A model generated the notes under the pieces. That model was not told where the DNA came from and did not search any database. It was given only the letters and a program-made list of their open reading frames with translations. From contig JAUQWQ010000183.1 in assembly GCA_030835085.1 (NCBI GenBank), positions 1-56,427 of the forward strand: DNA of 56,427 bases. The letters are read 5' to 3'. How positions within the stretch are numbered: the stretch's first letter is position 1; the number at the start of each line of letters is the position of its first letter. Below, one piece after another: positions 9,600-19,760 of this stretch. Both the position numbers and the translations under genes were made by a program. Source of the stretch: Ignavibacteria bacterium (lineage in GTDB: Bacteria; Bacteroidota; Ignavibacteria; Tepidaquicellales; OLB5).

Positions 9600-11075
9600 T
9601 TGAAGATAAAGTCCTTCTCAGTAATTTTATTTTTAACAATCTCAGCAGTTATAACGTTTTCCGGCGATAGGTCCGGAGGAAGATCAACATCAATGGGTTT
9701 TTCTAACCTGGTTTCATCAGTTGGAAATGACGCTTTCGGAATTAATCCTGCGAATTTTGATTATTCCCTTCCTCTCACAAAGAACAAAAATGTGATGAAG
9801 AAGAAAAAAAAGATATTTGACCCGCATTGGGAATTTACTGTCTTTTCCGGAGGAGGGGGATACGGCAGTGACTCATCAATAGAATTTTATAATAATTATC
9901 TTTCTTATCTATCAATTGACAGGAACAGGTTTGCAAACCTTTTCACAAATATCGAAGAAGTATTCAGATTCCGAAATACAATATTACCTGCTGATAAAAC
10001 CGATGTTAATTATGATTTTGAGCTGAACTGGCTTTCGGTAAATTACAAAAATAAATTCGGAGCGGTAAACTTCACAATTACTGACAGGGTTGGACTTAAT
10101 ACAGAAGTAAACAGCAGGGATGAATACCTGCCATTGACATTTGGGTTTAACTTCAATACGAACGGAAGCTACAATATAACCGATGTAAAAATGAAACAAT
10201 CAGAAGCCATTGCATGGTGGATAAGAAAATATAATATCGGCTACGCAAAGCAATGGAATTTTAAAAAAGGTACTATCAGAAGTTTTTCTGTCGGGGTTTC
10301 AGGCGGCCTGGTACACGGATTTGGTAATGTAACTACTTATGAATCAAAGCTTGATATAAGCACATGGGGCATTCAAAATATAAACGGTGCGAACCATGTA
10401 GACAGCATTAAAGGCAAACAGGATTTCCACACACAATCAGCTTTAACAGACTATTTTACAGATTACAACTCAGGTGCAGAAACACACTTTAACTTATTCC
10501 CGAAACCCGCCGGAACCGGTTACAGTGTAGATTTCGGGGTATCAATGCAGCTTGGCAATGACTGGAAAATAGCGGCAAGTGTAACTGACCTAGGGAAAAT
10601 TACATGGAACTATAACACCATCACAAATAACGATACCAATGCGTTTGCATACTACAATTTTTTTGTGAATTCATCTGACCCCACCTACAACAGGATGGTG
10701 GATGACCTGGGCGGTTATCAGACGCAGGATACCGTTTCAACTTTTTCATCAGATATGCCCACAAAATACCGCGCGGGAATAATGTTTAAGCCGAATGATA
10801 AATTCATGATAGAGTTCAACTGGGTAAAAGGTACCAATGACCTGCCCGGTAATACTTCTGACGTGATATACTGTTTCGGAGCGGAATACTTCCCTCTTCC
10901 CTACCTGCCGGTTAGAACGGGATTTTCCGCCGGCGGCCCCGGTGCGTATTATATTTCTCTTGGTGCGGGACTTAAACTGAAAAATTTTACGTTTGATGTT
11001 GGTACTTACGGCATCAATCAGCTGATAGAAGATAAAAGGTTTTCTGTAGCGCTAACAACAAAAATTATTTTATAA
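9600..11075 (+). CDS. probable outer-membrane beta-barrel protein (DUF5723/PorV-like)
   Basis: A 491-residue secreted protein. The signal peptide ends near VITFSGD. It is followed by the opening GGRSTSMGFSNL and GNDAFGINPANFD, which resembles FadL/PorV-like barrels of Bacteroidota in which the first residues mention a sample of N/P-rich turns. The rest alternates short amphipathic strands rich in Tyr, Phe, Asn and Gly, ending RFSVALTTKIIL with an aromatic/hydrophobic last strand pattern. I infer an outer-membrane barrel; assignment to DUF5723 is from memory of the pattern and not tested. The start is TTG. A lipoprotein gene follows after 26 bases. Confidence 0.65.
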   Translation: MKIKSFSVILFLTISAVITFSGDRSGGRSTSMGFSNLVSSVGNDAFGINPANFDYSLPLTKNKNVMKKKKKIFDPHWEFTVFSGGGGYGSDSSIEFYNNYLSYLSIDRNRFANLFTNIEEVFRFRNTILPADKTDVNYDFELNWLSVNYKNKFGAVNFTITDRVGLNTEVNSRDEYLPLTFGFNFNTNGSYNITDVKMKQSEAIAWWIRKYNIGYAKQWNFKKGTIRSFSVGVSGGLVHGFGNVTTYESKLDISTWGIQNINGANHVDSIKGKQDFHTQSALTDYFTDYNSGAETHFNLFPKPAGTGYSVDFGVSMQLGNDWKIAASVTDLGKITWNYNTITNNDTNAFAYYNFFVNSSDPTYNRMVDDLGGYQTQDTVSTFSSDMPTKYRAGIMFKPNDKFMIEFNWVKGTNDLPGNTSDVIYCFGAEYFPLPYLPVRTGFSAGGPGAYYISLGAGLKLKNFTFDVGTYGINQLIEDKRFSVALTTKIIL

Positions 11076-11101
11076 AATCATTATCAATTAATTATAACAA
11101 T

Positions 11102-11854
11102 ATGAATAAACTAAAATTTTTCTCAATTATTCTGTTAACTGCAGCTATGGTTTATGTTTGGGGCTGCGGCGATGATACAACAACCGGCAACAATAACGGC
11201 GGCGGAACGGTACCGACACTGAACATGCAGGTTGGTGCTATTTATGCTTTTAATGTAGATAGTTTACCTACTTCCGGCGGTTTTACCCAAACCAGATTAA
11301 AAAGTTATAATACTTATTTATCGCAGGGTACTTATTTTGGGCAATCAAATGCTTTTCAGATTCTGACCGAGACTAGAGATACAGTTGCAAATAGTTCACT
11401 GGGAACCGATACATTTTACGTAAGATATGATGGAGGAAAATTCTATCAATATGGAATGCTGCAATTAATTTCACCAACAATTCCAGCTTCATGGGATTTA
11501 GTAGCAGATTTTAACGTTTCTCAAGGCACAGCATTTACAATTGCAAGTGATGTTGATATTGTAATAGGCTCTATAACTGCCAAAGCAAATATCACAGGGA
11601 AAATTGCTGCGGATACGACTTTTAATACTGCAGGCTGGGGAAATGTTGGTATTAACTGTTACAGATCAGAAATTGCTGCAGTAATTTCAATTTCCGGACT
11701 GCCAATCGGTACAGTTTACGTAGATTACTATATTGGAGATGCCGATCCAACTACCAATCCAAGTGGAATGGTAAGGGTTAAATTACGTCCTGTAAATTTG
11801 ACTGTCTATACTTCTGCAGGTGTTGATCAGTCATTTTTAAGAAGACTTAACTAG
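11102..11854 (+). CDS. lipoprotein of unknown function
   Basis: A 250-residue protein whose N-terminus has a lysine-containing N-region, hydrophobic core and a lipobox ending VWGC, with the lipidated cysteine at residue 22. A linker rich in Gly, Asn and Thr (about 24-38) follows, as in surface or periplasmic lipoproteins. The mature part is Thr/Ser-rich and looks beta-structured; I recognise no domain. It lies 26 bases after the beta-barrel gene and ends just before a strong terminator, so the two form a short operon and may work together in the outer membrane. Confidence 0.7.
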   Translation: MNKLKFFSIILLTAAMVYVWGCGDDTTTGNNNGGGTVPTLNMQVGAIYAFNVDSLPTSGGFTQTRLKSYNTYLSQGTYFGQSNAFQILTETRDTVANSSLGTDTFYVRYDGGKFYQYGMLQLISPTIPASWDLVADFNVSQGTAFTIASDVDIVIGSITAKANITGKIAADTTFNTAGWGNVGINCYRSEIAAVISISGLPIGTVYVDYYIGDADPTTNPSGMVRVKLRPVNLTVYTSAGVDQSFLRRLN

Positions 11855-11872
11855 AAAACCATAAATTTTTTC

Positions 11873-11899
11873 AAAAGCCCGGCATGCCGGGCTTTTTTT
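11873..11899 (+). terminator. intrinsic terminator after the lipoprotein gene
   Basis: AGCCCGGC and GCCGGGCT pair almost without a loop, forming a GC-rich self-complementary hairpin preceded by AAA and followed by seven T residues. It lies 19 bases after the TAG of the lipoprotein gene and closes the 9600-11854 operon. Confidence 0.9.
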
Positions 11900-11900
11900 A

Positions 11901-11960
11901 TGACCTCACCCACTCCGAAGGAGTCCTTTGGACCTGCCCTTCTCCTAAAAAGGAGATGTG
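11901..11960 (+). repeat. compound palindromic intergenic element
   Basis: Three small hairpins lie end to end: ACTCC-GAA-GGAGT (11912-11924), TCC-TTT-GGA (11924-11932) and TCTCCT-AAAA-AGGAGA (11941-11956). The element is GC-richer than its surroundings and contains no gene. The CTCC...GGAG style resembles the hairpin at 37000-37018 and the stretch at 38510-38545, suggesting a family of dispersed intergenic repeats. The rest of the gap to mazG holds no gene I can support. Confidence 0.5.
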
Positions 11961-12112
11961 GCATGAACAGAAGTTTGCGGTACGTTTCTTTATTTCAATT
12001 ATTATTGGGTTTTCTCAAATACTTGTGTTTTCCAACTTAATCCCAAATACAAAAATGGTTATACCCGGTCATTTAACCCGCAAATAGACTTTTATTAAGC
12101 ATCATAAATGGC

Positions 12113-12120
12113 TATTTTTG
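12113..12120 (+). promoter_or_regulatory. TAnnTTTG promoter element upstream of mazG
   Basis: TATTTTTG lies 27 bases before the TTG start of mazG and matches the Bacteroidota -7 consensus TAnnTTTG. A transcript from here could cover mazG, dacB and uvrB. No clear -33 element is seen. Confidence 0.45.
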
Positions 12121-12147
12121 CGTTTATAACATTAAGAAATAAGTAAA

Positions 12148-12966
12148 TTGCACAAGCTTAAACCCGAAAATCCCGTAAAAGAATTTGATGAATTTGTAAC
12201 AATAATGAAACGGCTCCGCAATGAGTGTCCATGGGATAAAGAACAGACCCATGATTCCATTCGCCACCTGCTGTTAGAAGAAACCTACGAAACATTAGAG
12301 GCAATTGACGAAAGAAACTATGATGAGCTGAAAAAGGAGCTGGGTGACCTGCTTCTTCATGTAGCTTTCAATGCCATTATAGCCGAAGGCGACGGGCATT
12401 TTGACCTGAAGGATGTAATAAACGCCATCAACCACAAAATGATAACACGCCACCCGCATGTTTTTGGCGATACCGAAGTAAGCGGCACAAAGGAAGTACT
12501 GAAGAACTGGGAACATATAAAGCTGAACGAAGCCGGAAGGAAATCAGTTCTTGAAGGTGTGCCAAAAAATCTGCCTTCATTAACCAGAGCATACAGAATC
12601 CAGGAGAAATCTGCAAAAGTAGGATTTGACTGGGATAACAGCGTTGACGCTTTCAAGAAGATAGACGAAGAACTGCAGGAGTTCAAACAGGAAGCCGAAG
12701 CGAAGAAGAACACCGAAGGGAAACTTAATGATGATGACAGAGTTAAACTTGAAAAGGAACTGGGTGATATTCTCTTTGCGATAGTTAACTATGCAAGGTT
12801 TTTTGAAATAAACCCAGAAAACGCGCTCAGGCTGACAATTGAAAAATTCATAAAGCGCTTTAACTATATTGAAGCGGAGCTTGATACACGGGGTAAGAAA
12901 GTAACAGAATCAGACCTGGCTGAAATGGATGCAATATGGAATGAAGCGAAAAAAACAATTAAATAA
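12148..12966 (+). CDS. mazG: nucleoside triphosphate pyrophosphohydrolase MazG
   Basis: Hydrolyses (d)NTPs to the monophosphate and pyrophosphate, a house-cleaning enzyme that also affects (p)ppGpp-related stress in other bacteria. The 272 residues show the two-domain MazG layout. The N-terminal domain has NECPWDKEQTHDSIR followed by the metal site LEETYETLEAID and KKELGDLLLHV; the C-terminal copy has IDEELQEFKQE and KELGDILFAIVN. It starts with TTG, which gives a length and N-terminus like those of known MazG; the next ATG would cut into the conserved start. dacB follows 23 bases later. Confidence 0.95.
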   Translation: MHKLKPENPVKEFDEFVTIMKRLRNECPWDKEQTHDSIRHLLLEETYETLEAIDERNYDELKKELGDLLLHVAFNAIIAEGDGHFDLKDVINAINHKMITRHPHVFGDTEVSGTKEVLKNWEHIKLNEAGRKSVLEGVPKNLPSLTRAYRIQEKSAKVGFDWDNSVDAFKKIDEELQEFKQEAEAKKNTEGKLNDDDRVKLEKELGDILFAIVNYARFFEINPENALRLTIEKFIKRFNYIEAELDTRGKKVTESDLAEMDAIWNEAKKTIK

Positions 12967-12989
12967 ATCAGTAAATTTTTAAGTTGAAT

Positions 12990-14228
12990 ATGACGAATAA
13001 AAATACATCACTTTTAAAAGCAGCTTTAATATTTGCTGTACTTTTTATATTTCAGTTTACATATTCACAAAAGATACCGCAGGAAAAAATTGATGAGCTT
13101 CAAGGCAGGCTAGATTCAATTTGCCTGCCTCTTAAAAATGCGGGAATAAAAGTCTCGTGCAAGGTTGTACATGCAGATTTTAACAAGTTAATGTATGAAC
13201 TTGACCCTGAAATAGGAATGATACCTGCATCTATTACCAAAATTGTTGTAGGCGTAACGGCTTATGCAAAACTTGGGGCAAATTACCAGATACCCACAAT
13301 TATTTATACAGATGATAATAACATAAAGGACGGCTCGATTGACGGGAATCTGTACATTAAAGGTTACGGGGACCCTGATCTGAATTCAGGCGATATACAA
13401 ACACTGGCGGATGAGATAAATAAAGCCGGAATAAAACAGATAACAGGCAACATAGTAGCCGATGATTCATATTTTGATAATGTATATAAAACCCTCTCAG
13501 GTGTGTATAAAGGTGATACCGGACCCAGCTACTGGCCGTATGTTTCAGGGCTATGCCTTGATAAGACCTACGGGGCTATGAGTACAGGTAACCTGCTTTC
13601 AAGCGATCTTACATCACTTGGAATAAGCGTACAGGGTACAGTCATTGCAGGCACAACCCCCGGCGGTGCAAAGGAAATAGTTCAGATAAGCCATTCAATT
13701 TACGATGTATTATCGTATATGCTGAAGGAAAGTGATAATCACTCCGCAATTACTATTTTCAAGCTTTTAGGGGCAAAATATAAAAAACAGCCTGCTTCGC
13801 TTGAAGATGCCCAGGAAGTTATAAATTCATTTTTAACCGAGCTTGGTGTAGACAGGTATTCATATGAAATTCTGGAAGGCTCAGGGTTAACCCGTTTTAA
13901 TAAAGTTAACGCAGAAATGTATATTAAGATGCTTAAGTACATGTATGATGACAGGTTCCTGTTCGATTATTTTATGAATTCACTTTCAATTGCGGGTAAA
14001 GATGGCACGCTTAGGAACAGGATGATTGGTACTGAAGCAGAAGGCAATGTCTATGCGAAAACGGGAACAATTAACAGCGTAAGTGCGCTTTCGGGTTACG
14101 TAATAGATAAAGACAGTGAAGTGCTGATGTTTTATATAGTGATGAACGGTTTTGGCGGAAATGCATCAGAAATGCGCGCGGCCCAGGATGATATATGCAT
14201 TACACTGGCCGGATTTTCGAGGAAGTAA
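12990..14228 (+). CDS. dacB: D-alanyl-D-alanine carboxypeptidase/endopeptidase (PBP4 type)
   Basis: Periplasmic penicillin-binding protein of the S13/PBP4 class, acting on peptidoglycan stem peptides and cross-bridges. A signal peptide ends near TYSQK. All three serine-acylase motifs are present: SxxK as SITK (about residue 81), SxN as SDN, and KTG in AKTGTINS. About 412 residues is slightly shorter than E. coli DacB. I chose the ATG at 12990; a TTG two codons earlier is also possible. It lies between mazG and uvrB in the same direction. Confidence 0.94.
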   Translation: MTNKNTSLLKAALIFAVLFIFQFTYSQKIPQEKIDELQGRLDSICLPLKNAGIKVSCKVVHADFNKLMYELDPEIGMIPASITKIVVGVTAYAKLGANYQIPTIIYTDDNNIKDGSIDGNLYIKGYGDPDLNSGDIQTLADEINKAGIKQITGNIVADDSYFDNVYKTLSGVYKGDTGPSYWPYVSGLCLDKTYGAMSTGNLLSSDLTSLGISVQGTVIAGTTPGGAKEIVQISHSIYDVLSYMLKESDNHSAITIFKLLGAKYKKQPASLEDAQEVINSFLTELGVDRYSYEILEGSGLTRFNKVNAEMYIKMLKYMYDDRFLFDYFMNSLSIAGKDGTLRNRMIGTEAEGNVYAKTGTINSVSALSGYVIDKDSEVLMFYIVMNGFGGNASEMRAAQDDICITLAGFSRK

Positions 14229-14263
14229 ATTTTAAATAACCCTTCTTAACTGAAAGATACAAA

Positions 14264-16294
14264 TTGGCAAAATTTCATTTAGAATCAGAATACAAACCAT
14301 CAGGTGACCAGCCAAAAGCAATTAATGAGCTTACCGAAGGCGTAACCAGGGGTGATAAGTACCAGACACTGCTTGGGGTCACAGGTTCAGGTAAAACATA
14401 TACAATTTCCAATGTTATAAAGAACATCGGGAAACCTACGCTCATAATGTCACATAATAAAACCCTTGCGGCTCAGCTTTACGGTGAATTCAAAAAGTTC
14501 TTCCCAAAAAATAAGGTTGAGTTTTTCATCAGTTATTATGATTATTATCAGCCGGAATCATACATTCCTTCATCAGATACATACATAGCAAAGGATCTTG
14601 CCATCAATGATGAAATTGACAGGCTCAGACTGCGCGCAACCACTGCCCTGCTTGAAGGCAGAGAAGACGTGATCATCATTGCATCGGTTTCATGTATTTA
14701 CGGAATTGGCGCACCTCAGGAGTACGCTGACCAGGTGCTAGTGTTAAACCGCGGAGAAAAAATAGCACGCAAGGAACTGCTGAATAAGCTTATTGATATA
14801 CATTACGTAAGGAATGATTTTGAATTCAAGCGCGGGGCATTTCGTGTGCGCGGCGATGTTATTGATATCATACCGGCATATGAAGATGATACTGCAATTA
14901 GAATTGAGCTGTTTGATGATGAAATTGAAGGCATAATGTATTTTGATAAGACTTCAGGGGAAATTATCGGCACAGATGAAAAAGCTGCAATATACCCCGC
15001 AAAGTATTTTGTCACATCACCTGAAAGACAGGAAAAGGCAATACTTGATATCCGCAGGGAACTGAATTCCAGAATAGCTGAACTTCAGAACGAAGGCAAG
15101 CTTGTTGAAGCTCAAAGGCTTGAGCAAAGAACGAACTTTGACCTTGAAATGATACAGGAAGTTGGTTACTGCACGGGTATTGAAAATTATTCCCGTTACA
15201 TGGCTCAAAGAGAACCTGGCTCCAGACCTTCATGCCTGTTTGATTATTTTCCCAAAGATTATCTTCTGATAGTAGATGAATCACATGTTACAGTTCCCCA
15301 GGTAAACGGAATGTACCAGGGTGACAGAGTAAGAAAACAAACACTGATAGATTACGGTTTCAGGCTGCCTTCGGCACTGGATAACCGCCCGATGAAGTTT
15401 GCTGAATGGGAATCAATGCAGAACCAGGTAATATATGTTAGCGCAACACCTTCTGAATACGAGCTTAAAAAGAGCGGCGGCGTTTATGTTGAGCAGATAA
15501 TCCGCCCTACCGGGCTTCTTGACCCGGCAATAGAAGTAAGGCCTACAAAAACTCAGATAGATGACCTGATACACGAGATCCGTGAGCGCGCAAAGAAGAA
15601 TGAGAGAGTGCTTGTCACAACCCTGACAAAACGCATGAGCGAAGATCTAACTGATTATTTGATAGGAATAGGCATTAAGGTGAGGTATATGCATTCGGAA
15701 ATTGACGCACTTGACAGGGTTGATATACTTCGCGACCTCAGGTTAGGCAATTTTGATGTGCTTGTTGGAGTTAACCTGCTGCGCGAGGGACTTGACCTGC
15801 CTGAAGTATCGCTGGTAGCGATAATTGATGCCGATAAGGAAGGGTTCCTGCGAAGCGAGAAATCGTTAATGCAAACAGCAGGCAGAACAGCAAGAAATGT
15901 GAACGGACTGGTAATATTATATGCTGATAAGGTTACCAATTCAATGGATAAGGTTATCAAAGAGACTGCCAGAAGAAGAAAGATACAGGAAGATTATAAT
16001 AAAAAACATAATATCAATCCAAAGACTGTATTAAAAACCCTTGAAGAAATTATGAGCTCAACTGTAATTGCTGATTCAAAGGGCAGGAATGAACAGCGAA
16101 AGAATAAAGCTAAGAAGGACCAGCATAAAACGAGTCTTTCGATACTTACAGATCCTGCACTGGAGCGCAATAACCCCGCTGAACGCCGCGACCTTATAAA
16201 CCAGCTTCGCAAGCAGATGGTAGAAGCTGCCAAGGATCTTGAGTTTGAACGCGCTGCTGAATTAAGGGATGAAATAAACAGGCTTGATAGCTAG
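14264..16294 (+). CDS. uvrB: excinuclease ABC subunit UvrB
   Basis: DNA-damage verification helicase of nucleotide excision repair, working with UvrA and UvrC. The 676 residues are full length. Visible features are the Walker A GVTGSGKT near 39-46, the damage-probing beta-hairpin with [21 protein letters not shown], the helicase motif [10 protein letters not shown], and the C-terminal UVR domain (LINQLRKQM to EINRLDS) that binds UvrC. The TTG start aligns exactly with the usual N-terminus before [14 protein letters not shown]. The last 11 bases overlap the start of the downstream glycosyltransferase. Confidence 0.98.
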   Translation: MAKFHLESEYKPSGDQPKAINELTEGVTRGDKYQTLLGVTGSGKTYTISNVIKNIGKPTLIMSHNKTLAAQLYGEFKKFFPKNKVEFFISYYDYYQPESYIPSSDTYIAKDLAINDEIDRLRLRATTALLEGREDVIIIASVSCIYGIGAPQEYADQVLVLNRGEKIARKELLNKLIDIHYVRNDFEFKRGAFRVRGDVIDIIPAYEDDTAIRIELFDDEIEGIMYFDKTSGEIIGTDEKAAIYPAKYFVTSPERQEKAILDIRRELNSRIAELQNEGKLVEAQRLEQRTNFDLEMIQEVGYCTGIENYSRYMAQREPGSRPSCLFDYFPKDYLLIVDESHVTVPQVNGMYQGDRVRKQTLIDYGFRLPSALDNRPMKFAEWESMQNQVIYVSATPSEYELKKSGGVYVEQIIRPTGLLDPAIEVRPTKTQIDDLIHEIRERAKKNERVLVTTLTKRMSEDLTDYLIGIGIKVRYMHSEIDALDRVDILRDLRLGNFDVLVGVNLLREGLDLPEVSLVAIIDADKEGFLRSEKSLMQTAGRTARNVNGLVILYADKVTNSMDKVIKETARRRKIQEDYNKKHNINPKTVLKTLEEIMSSTVIADSKGRNEQRKNKAKKDQHKTSLSILTDPALERNNPAERRDLINQLRKQMVEAAKDLEFERAAELRDEINRLDS

Positions 16295-17507
16295 GTCATC
16301 TGAAAATATTTTCGTTTTAACTACAGCCCTGGCAGCACTGATAATAAGAATATCAGCGATTTTCTTATTTGTTGATCTAAATAACCCCCAAATGTGGGAG
16401 TTTGGGATGATCGCAAGAAACCTGCTTAATGGTGAAGGGTTCACATTCCTTGCATTAACTCACAATGTGCCATCAGCCTTTATGCCACCGGGTTTACCGT
16501 TTATATATTACTTTATATTCAGTATTTTCGGCGATAATTCCGCAGGTTACGTTGTTATACTTTTTATCAATGCAGTATTAAGCGCAATTACTGCAGTAAT
16601 TTCTTATTATTATGCCAAAAGACTATTCAATAAGAGCACCGCGGTTTTTACAATAATTTATATTACATTTTCTCCTATACTCATATACTCTTCAATAAGT
16701 TTTAATTCAATAATTATATACCAGTTCCTGCTGTTGTTGGTATTTCTGCTGCTTGATAAAATTATATATACAGGATCCGGAAGCAAGATCATAAAAAATG
16801 ATGTTTTTAAATATGTGATATATATATCTTTTGTGCTCGGGTTATTTTTATATTTCAGGGCTGAATCAGTTTTTTTTATATTAGCCATTTCGGCATTGTT
16901 TATGTTCAAAAAGAAGTTCTCGTATGCATTTCTTGTAGTGCTTTTTTCCGTATTAATTATATCTCCCTGGACTATAAGAAATTTTAATACGTTCGGTAAA
17001 TTCATACCGGTAACTTCAAGTTTTGGCTATAATTTCTATTTCGGACATGGAGATGATGCTTCAACACTGGTTTATAAAGAAAAATTAGCAATGATAAATG
17101 AGGATGTTAATTTCGAGATCAATCAATCACAAATGGCTCTTGATCTTGCAGTTAAGTATATTACTTCACATCCAATAGCTGAAGTACGGGAATCCGTTAA
17201 GAAAGTATATTCCTTATGGATCATAGATGCTTACCGGGATAGTGCTAAAGAGCCTGTTTATCTATTTGTATGGATACCGACTTTGTTGTTTTTTTTAACC
17301 GGTACATATTTTATATTCAGGCAAAAATCCAAATTGAAACAGTTAAGCCCGGTATATTTTTATTTAATATTCTCAACATTATTGACAGTAGTATTCTTTA
17401 ACATACCCAGATATCAGATCCAAATGTCAATTATTATGCTGCCAATAGCCATGTACGGCTTAACAGAATTAATCAGTAAATATAAATCCAAAACTATCAG
17501 AAAATGA
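16284..17507 (+). CDS. membrane glycosyltransferase, GT39/ArnT-like
   Basis: A 407-residue protein with about ten membrane helices. The N-terminal pattern resembles GT-C enzymes of the GT39/ArnT/PMT type: a first helix, then an exposed loop with acidic residues ([16 protein letters not shown]), then [14 protein letters not shown], the usual first loop and second helix. Such enzymes move sugars from polyprenyl phosphate to lipid A, protein or cell-surface polymers at the periplasmic face. Acceptor unknown. The TTG start overlaps uvrB, and the 3' end overlaps the DUF192 gene by four bases (ATGA). The gene is visibly more AT-rich than uvrB. Confidence 0.8.
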   Translation: MIARSSENIFVLTTALAALIIRISAIFLFVDLNNPQMWEFGMIARNLLNGEGFTFLALTHNVPSAFMPPGLPFIYYFIFSIFGDNSAGYVVILFINAVLSAITAVISYYYAKRLFNKSTAVFTIIYITFSPILIYSSISFNSIIIYQFLLLLVFLLLDKIIYTGSGSKIIKNDVFKYVIYISFVLGLFLYFRAESVFFILAISALFMFKKKFSYAFLVVLFSVLIISPWTIRNFNTFGKFIPVTSSFGYNFYFGHGDDASTLVYKEKLAMINEDVNFEINQSQMALDLAVKYITSHPIAEVRESVKKVYSLWIIDAYRDSAKEPVYLFVWIPTLLFFLTGTYFIFRQKSKLKQLSPVYFYLIFSTLLTVVFFNIPRYQIQMSIIMLPIAMYGLTELISKYKSKTIRK

Positions 17508-18004
17508 AACTCAAAATATTCTTAATTTTAATTGCTGCAGTGATTATAAACTCCTGCCAAAAACAGCCCGATGATATTAAAGTAGATACAGTTAATAACA
17601 AAGATGCTTCAAAGATACAATTCAAGAAACAGGGCGAAGTATACTTTCAGGACTCAGCTAAAAAACTGCTTAAGAAAATTGACGTAGAAATTGCCGAAAC
17701 TGAAGAGACCCGTCATTTAGGACTGATGTTCAGGGAAAACATGCAGGAAGATCAGGGAATGCTGTTTTTATTCCCTAATGAAGAATACCAGAGTTTCTAT
17801 ATGAAAAATACTTTAATTCCACTGGATATAATGTTCATAAATTCAAAAAAGCAAATTGTTAAAATACACCGCAACGCTGTTCCGTATTCGGAAAAAAGCC
17901 TTCCTTCGATGAATCCTTCAATATATGTAGTAGAAGTTAACGGAGGGTTTTCAGATAGGAATAATATTAAAGAAGGTATGTTTGTAGACTGGCGCAGGAA
18001 TTAA
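17504..18004 (+). CDS. DUF192 family lipoprotein
   Basis: A 166-residue protein with a lipobox ending INSC (cysteine at residue 18) and a DUF192 domain from about residue 45 to the end. The family signature is clear: GLMFRENMQEDQGMLF, FYMKNTLIPLDIMF, and the terminal VVEVNGGFSDRN. DUF192 proteins are small envelope proteins of unknown biochemical role, often lone or near membrane transport genes. The ATG overlaps the preceding glycosyltransferase by four bases, so the two are coupled. It converges on the nitrilase gene with only 12 bases between. Confidence 0.9.
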   Translation: MKLKIFLILIAAVIINSCQKQPDDIKVDTVNNKDASKIQFKKQGEVYFQDSAKKLLKKIDVEIAETEETRHLGLMFRENMQEDQGMLFLFPNEEYQSFYMKNTLIPLDIMFINSKKQIVKIHRNAVPYSEKSLPSMNPSIYVVEVNGGFSDRNNIKEGMFVDWRRN

Positions 18005-18016
18005 CAGTTCTGCGGA

Positions 18017-18823
18017 TTACCTGTAAAACTCAGTTCTTCTGTCTTCAAAAATGTTGTTTTTAGATGTTACATTTTTATCCAATGCATCTTCCGGATCGAT
18101 CTCAGCGGTCAAAATGCACTCATTATCTTCTCCTGCGGTACAAAGGTAGTTACCTTTGGTATCCACTATAACACTTTTACCCGTAAAATAAAGCTCTTTA
18201 TCTCCATTAATTTCGGTTCCTGTTCTGTTAGCGGTAACTGTGAAAACGCGGTTTTCAACCGCACGTGTAAACATCGCCTGCTGGCAATAACTGAGCACCA
18301 GGTTTGAAGGATGTGCTATAATCTGTGCGCCTTTTAATGCCAGCGTTCTTGCTGATTCAGGAAATATCCAGTCGAAGCATATCATCATACCGACCTTTAC
18401 TTTCCCGAAATTTCCTGAAATTTCAAAAACATTAAGCCCTGTATCACCTGCTGTGAACCAAATTTTTTCATCGAAGAAAAGATGGGTTTTACGGTATGTT
18501 TCAGTTTCCCCGTTTGGAGAAACCATGACAGCGGAATTATAAAGTCTATCCCCAGCTTTTTCGCAAATACCTGATATTATATAAGAATTTTTTTCTTTTG
18601 AAATTTCAGAAAGGGCACGGCAAAACTTTCCGCCGGGTATTATTTCTGAAGCTGAAATAGCTTCATCACGGGAGGAAAATAAATAGCCCGAGTTTGCAAG
18701 CTCGGGCAATACTAAAAGATCGTGATCTGTTTTACAGTTTAAGATAATTTCCCTGATCTTATCAATATTTTCATCAGGTTTACAAAGTACAGGCTTAAAC
18801 TGTAAAAAACCTATTTTCATCAT
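18017..18823 (-). CDS. carbon-nitrogen hydrolase (nitrilase superfamily)
   Basis: A cytoplasmic amidase-type enzyme of about 268 residues with the catalytic triad of the superfamily: Glu in LPELANSGYLF, Lys in YRKTHLF, and Cys in MMICFDWIFPES. The spacing and the FDWIFPE context fit omega-amidase/N-carbamoyl-type branches, but the substrate cannot be assigned. A TTG seven codons upstream would lengthen the frame and overlap the previous gene; the ATG at 18823 (MMKIGFLQF) starts exactly at the conserved first strand and leaves one base after the DUF1573 stop. It is the last gene of the DUF1573-rhodanese-MauE run. Confidence 0.9.
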   Translation of the reverse strand: MMKIGFLQFKPVLCKPDENIDKIREIILNCKTDHDLLVLPELANSGYLFSSRDEAISASEIIPGGKFCRALSEISKEKNSYIISGICEKAGDRLYNSAVMVSPNGETETYRKTHLFFDEKIWFTAGDTGLNVFEISGNFGKVKVGMMICFDWIFPESARTLALKGAQIIAHPSNLVLSYCQQAMFTRAVENRVFTVTANRTGTEINGDKELYFTGKSVIVDTKGNYLCTAGEDNECILTAEIDPEDALDKNVTSKNNIFEDRRTEFYR

Positions 18824-18824
18824 A

Positions 18825-19265
18825 TTATTTTGCCGGCGGCACAATAATATTTGCGCTGAAAGATACTACTTTTGTAGGCTGAACCGGGTGGTTAGTTTCT
18901 ATTGTGATCGTTTTTTCGTTCACACCGCTTCTGCCTTCAGTATTAAATGTAAATTTGATCTTTCCTGTTTCACCCGGCTGATATTCTTTCTTTTCATCCG
19001 CTACAACTCCGGTGCAGCCGCATGCCGGCTGGATCTTTTTGATCACAAGTACACTTTGCCCGGTATTGGTAAATTCAAACTCACCATTAACCTGCGGACC
19101 CTGAGGAACATCACCAAAGTTAATTTTTTCTTCTTTAAAAGATATTACCGGCGGATGTGTTTTGGGGTCATGCAAATTCTTGTTTACAAGAAATGCTGAA
19201 AACGCACCTACAAGCAATACTCCAAAGACCAAAAATAAGATCTTCCCTGTTTTTCCTGTGTTCAT
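18825..19265 (-). CDS. DUF1573 protein, membrane-anchored
   Basis: A 146-residue protein with one N-terminal membrane helix (about 8-26) and a single DUF1573 immunoglobulin-like domain (about 40-140). Family hallmarks are INFGDVPQGPQVNGEFEFTN, the cysteine motif PACGCTG (Cys82, Cys84), and GETGKIKFTFNTEGRSG. DUF1573 domains occur widely in Bacteroidota envelopes and their role is not settled. It is the second DUF1573 protein of this operon, 3 bases after the MauE-like gene, and its CGC motif is echoed in that neighbour. Confidence 0.92.
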   Translation of the reverse strand: MNTGKTGKILFLVFGVLLVGAFSAFLVNKNLHDPKTHPPVISFKEEKINFGDVPQGPQVNGEFEFTNTGQSVLVIKKIQPACGCTGVVADEKKEYQPGETGKIKFTFNTEGRSGVNEKTITIETNHPVQPTKVVSFSANIIVPPAK

Positions 19266-19268
19266 AGT

Positions 19269-19754
19269 TTAATTTGTTTGATTTATAAAATATTTATTTT
19301 CAATTTCTTTTTCGTTTGATACATTTATTTCATCTTTTGAATATTTATATAACATAAAGCTGAAAAACAACAGTATGATATCTTCAATTATTCTCAGCCA
19401 AACCTCTGAAGTAGTTGAAGGATTAACACTGAAGCATCCGCATGATATATCAAGTCCGCGAATAAGCGCTTGAGAGAGCGCAATAATAAAAACAACAAGC
19501 AATACATTATAAATAAGCAGCGAAGCTTTCACCCATTTGCCTGTGATTAAAAAGAGTCCTGTGATAAATTCCAGCCACGGCAGAAAAATTGCAAGTGCGT
19601 TTACAAGCTGGTACGGAAGCAAATGGTAATTATCAACAATATTGGCAAATGCTTCTGGGTTAGCCATCTTATCAAAACTTGCATACATAAACACAGCACC
19701 AAGTACAGTCCTTGCAGCAATTACGATATATTTATTTTCGAATAATTTTTTCAT
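19269..19754 (-). CDS. MauE/DoxX family redox-associated membrane protein
   Basis: A 161-residue membrane protein with four helices typical of the DoxX/MauE fold: VLGAVFMYASFDKMANP at the start, then helices near 45-70, 77-97 and 118-138. A conserved-looking pair of cysteines sits in SCGCFS (Cys105, Cys107) just after the third helix, presumably at the periplasmic face. MauE-type proteins are linked to disulfide formation and quinone-coupled redox chemistry. Here it lies between a rhodanese gene (6 bases) and a DUF1573 gene (3 bases), which supports a thiol-related role. Confidence 0.88.
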   Translation of the reverse strand: MKKLFENKYIVIAARTVLGAVFMYASFDKMANPEAFANIVDNYHLLPYQLVNALAIFLPWLEFITGLFLITGKWVKASLLIYNVLLVVFIIALSQALIRGLDISCGCFSVNPSTTSEVWLRIIEDIILLFFSFMLYKYSKDEINVSNEKEIENKYFINQTN

Positions 19755-19760
19755 GATCTC

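Noticed and set aside
11884-12087. 67-residue frame beginning inside the terminator at 11873
   Set aside because: It starts within the hairpin and crosses the palindromic repeat; no ribosome site or homology pattern.
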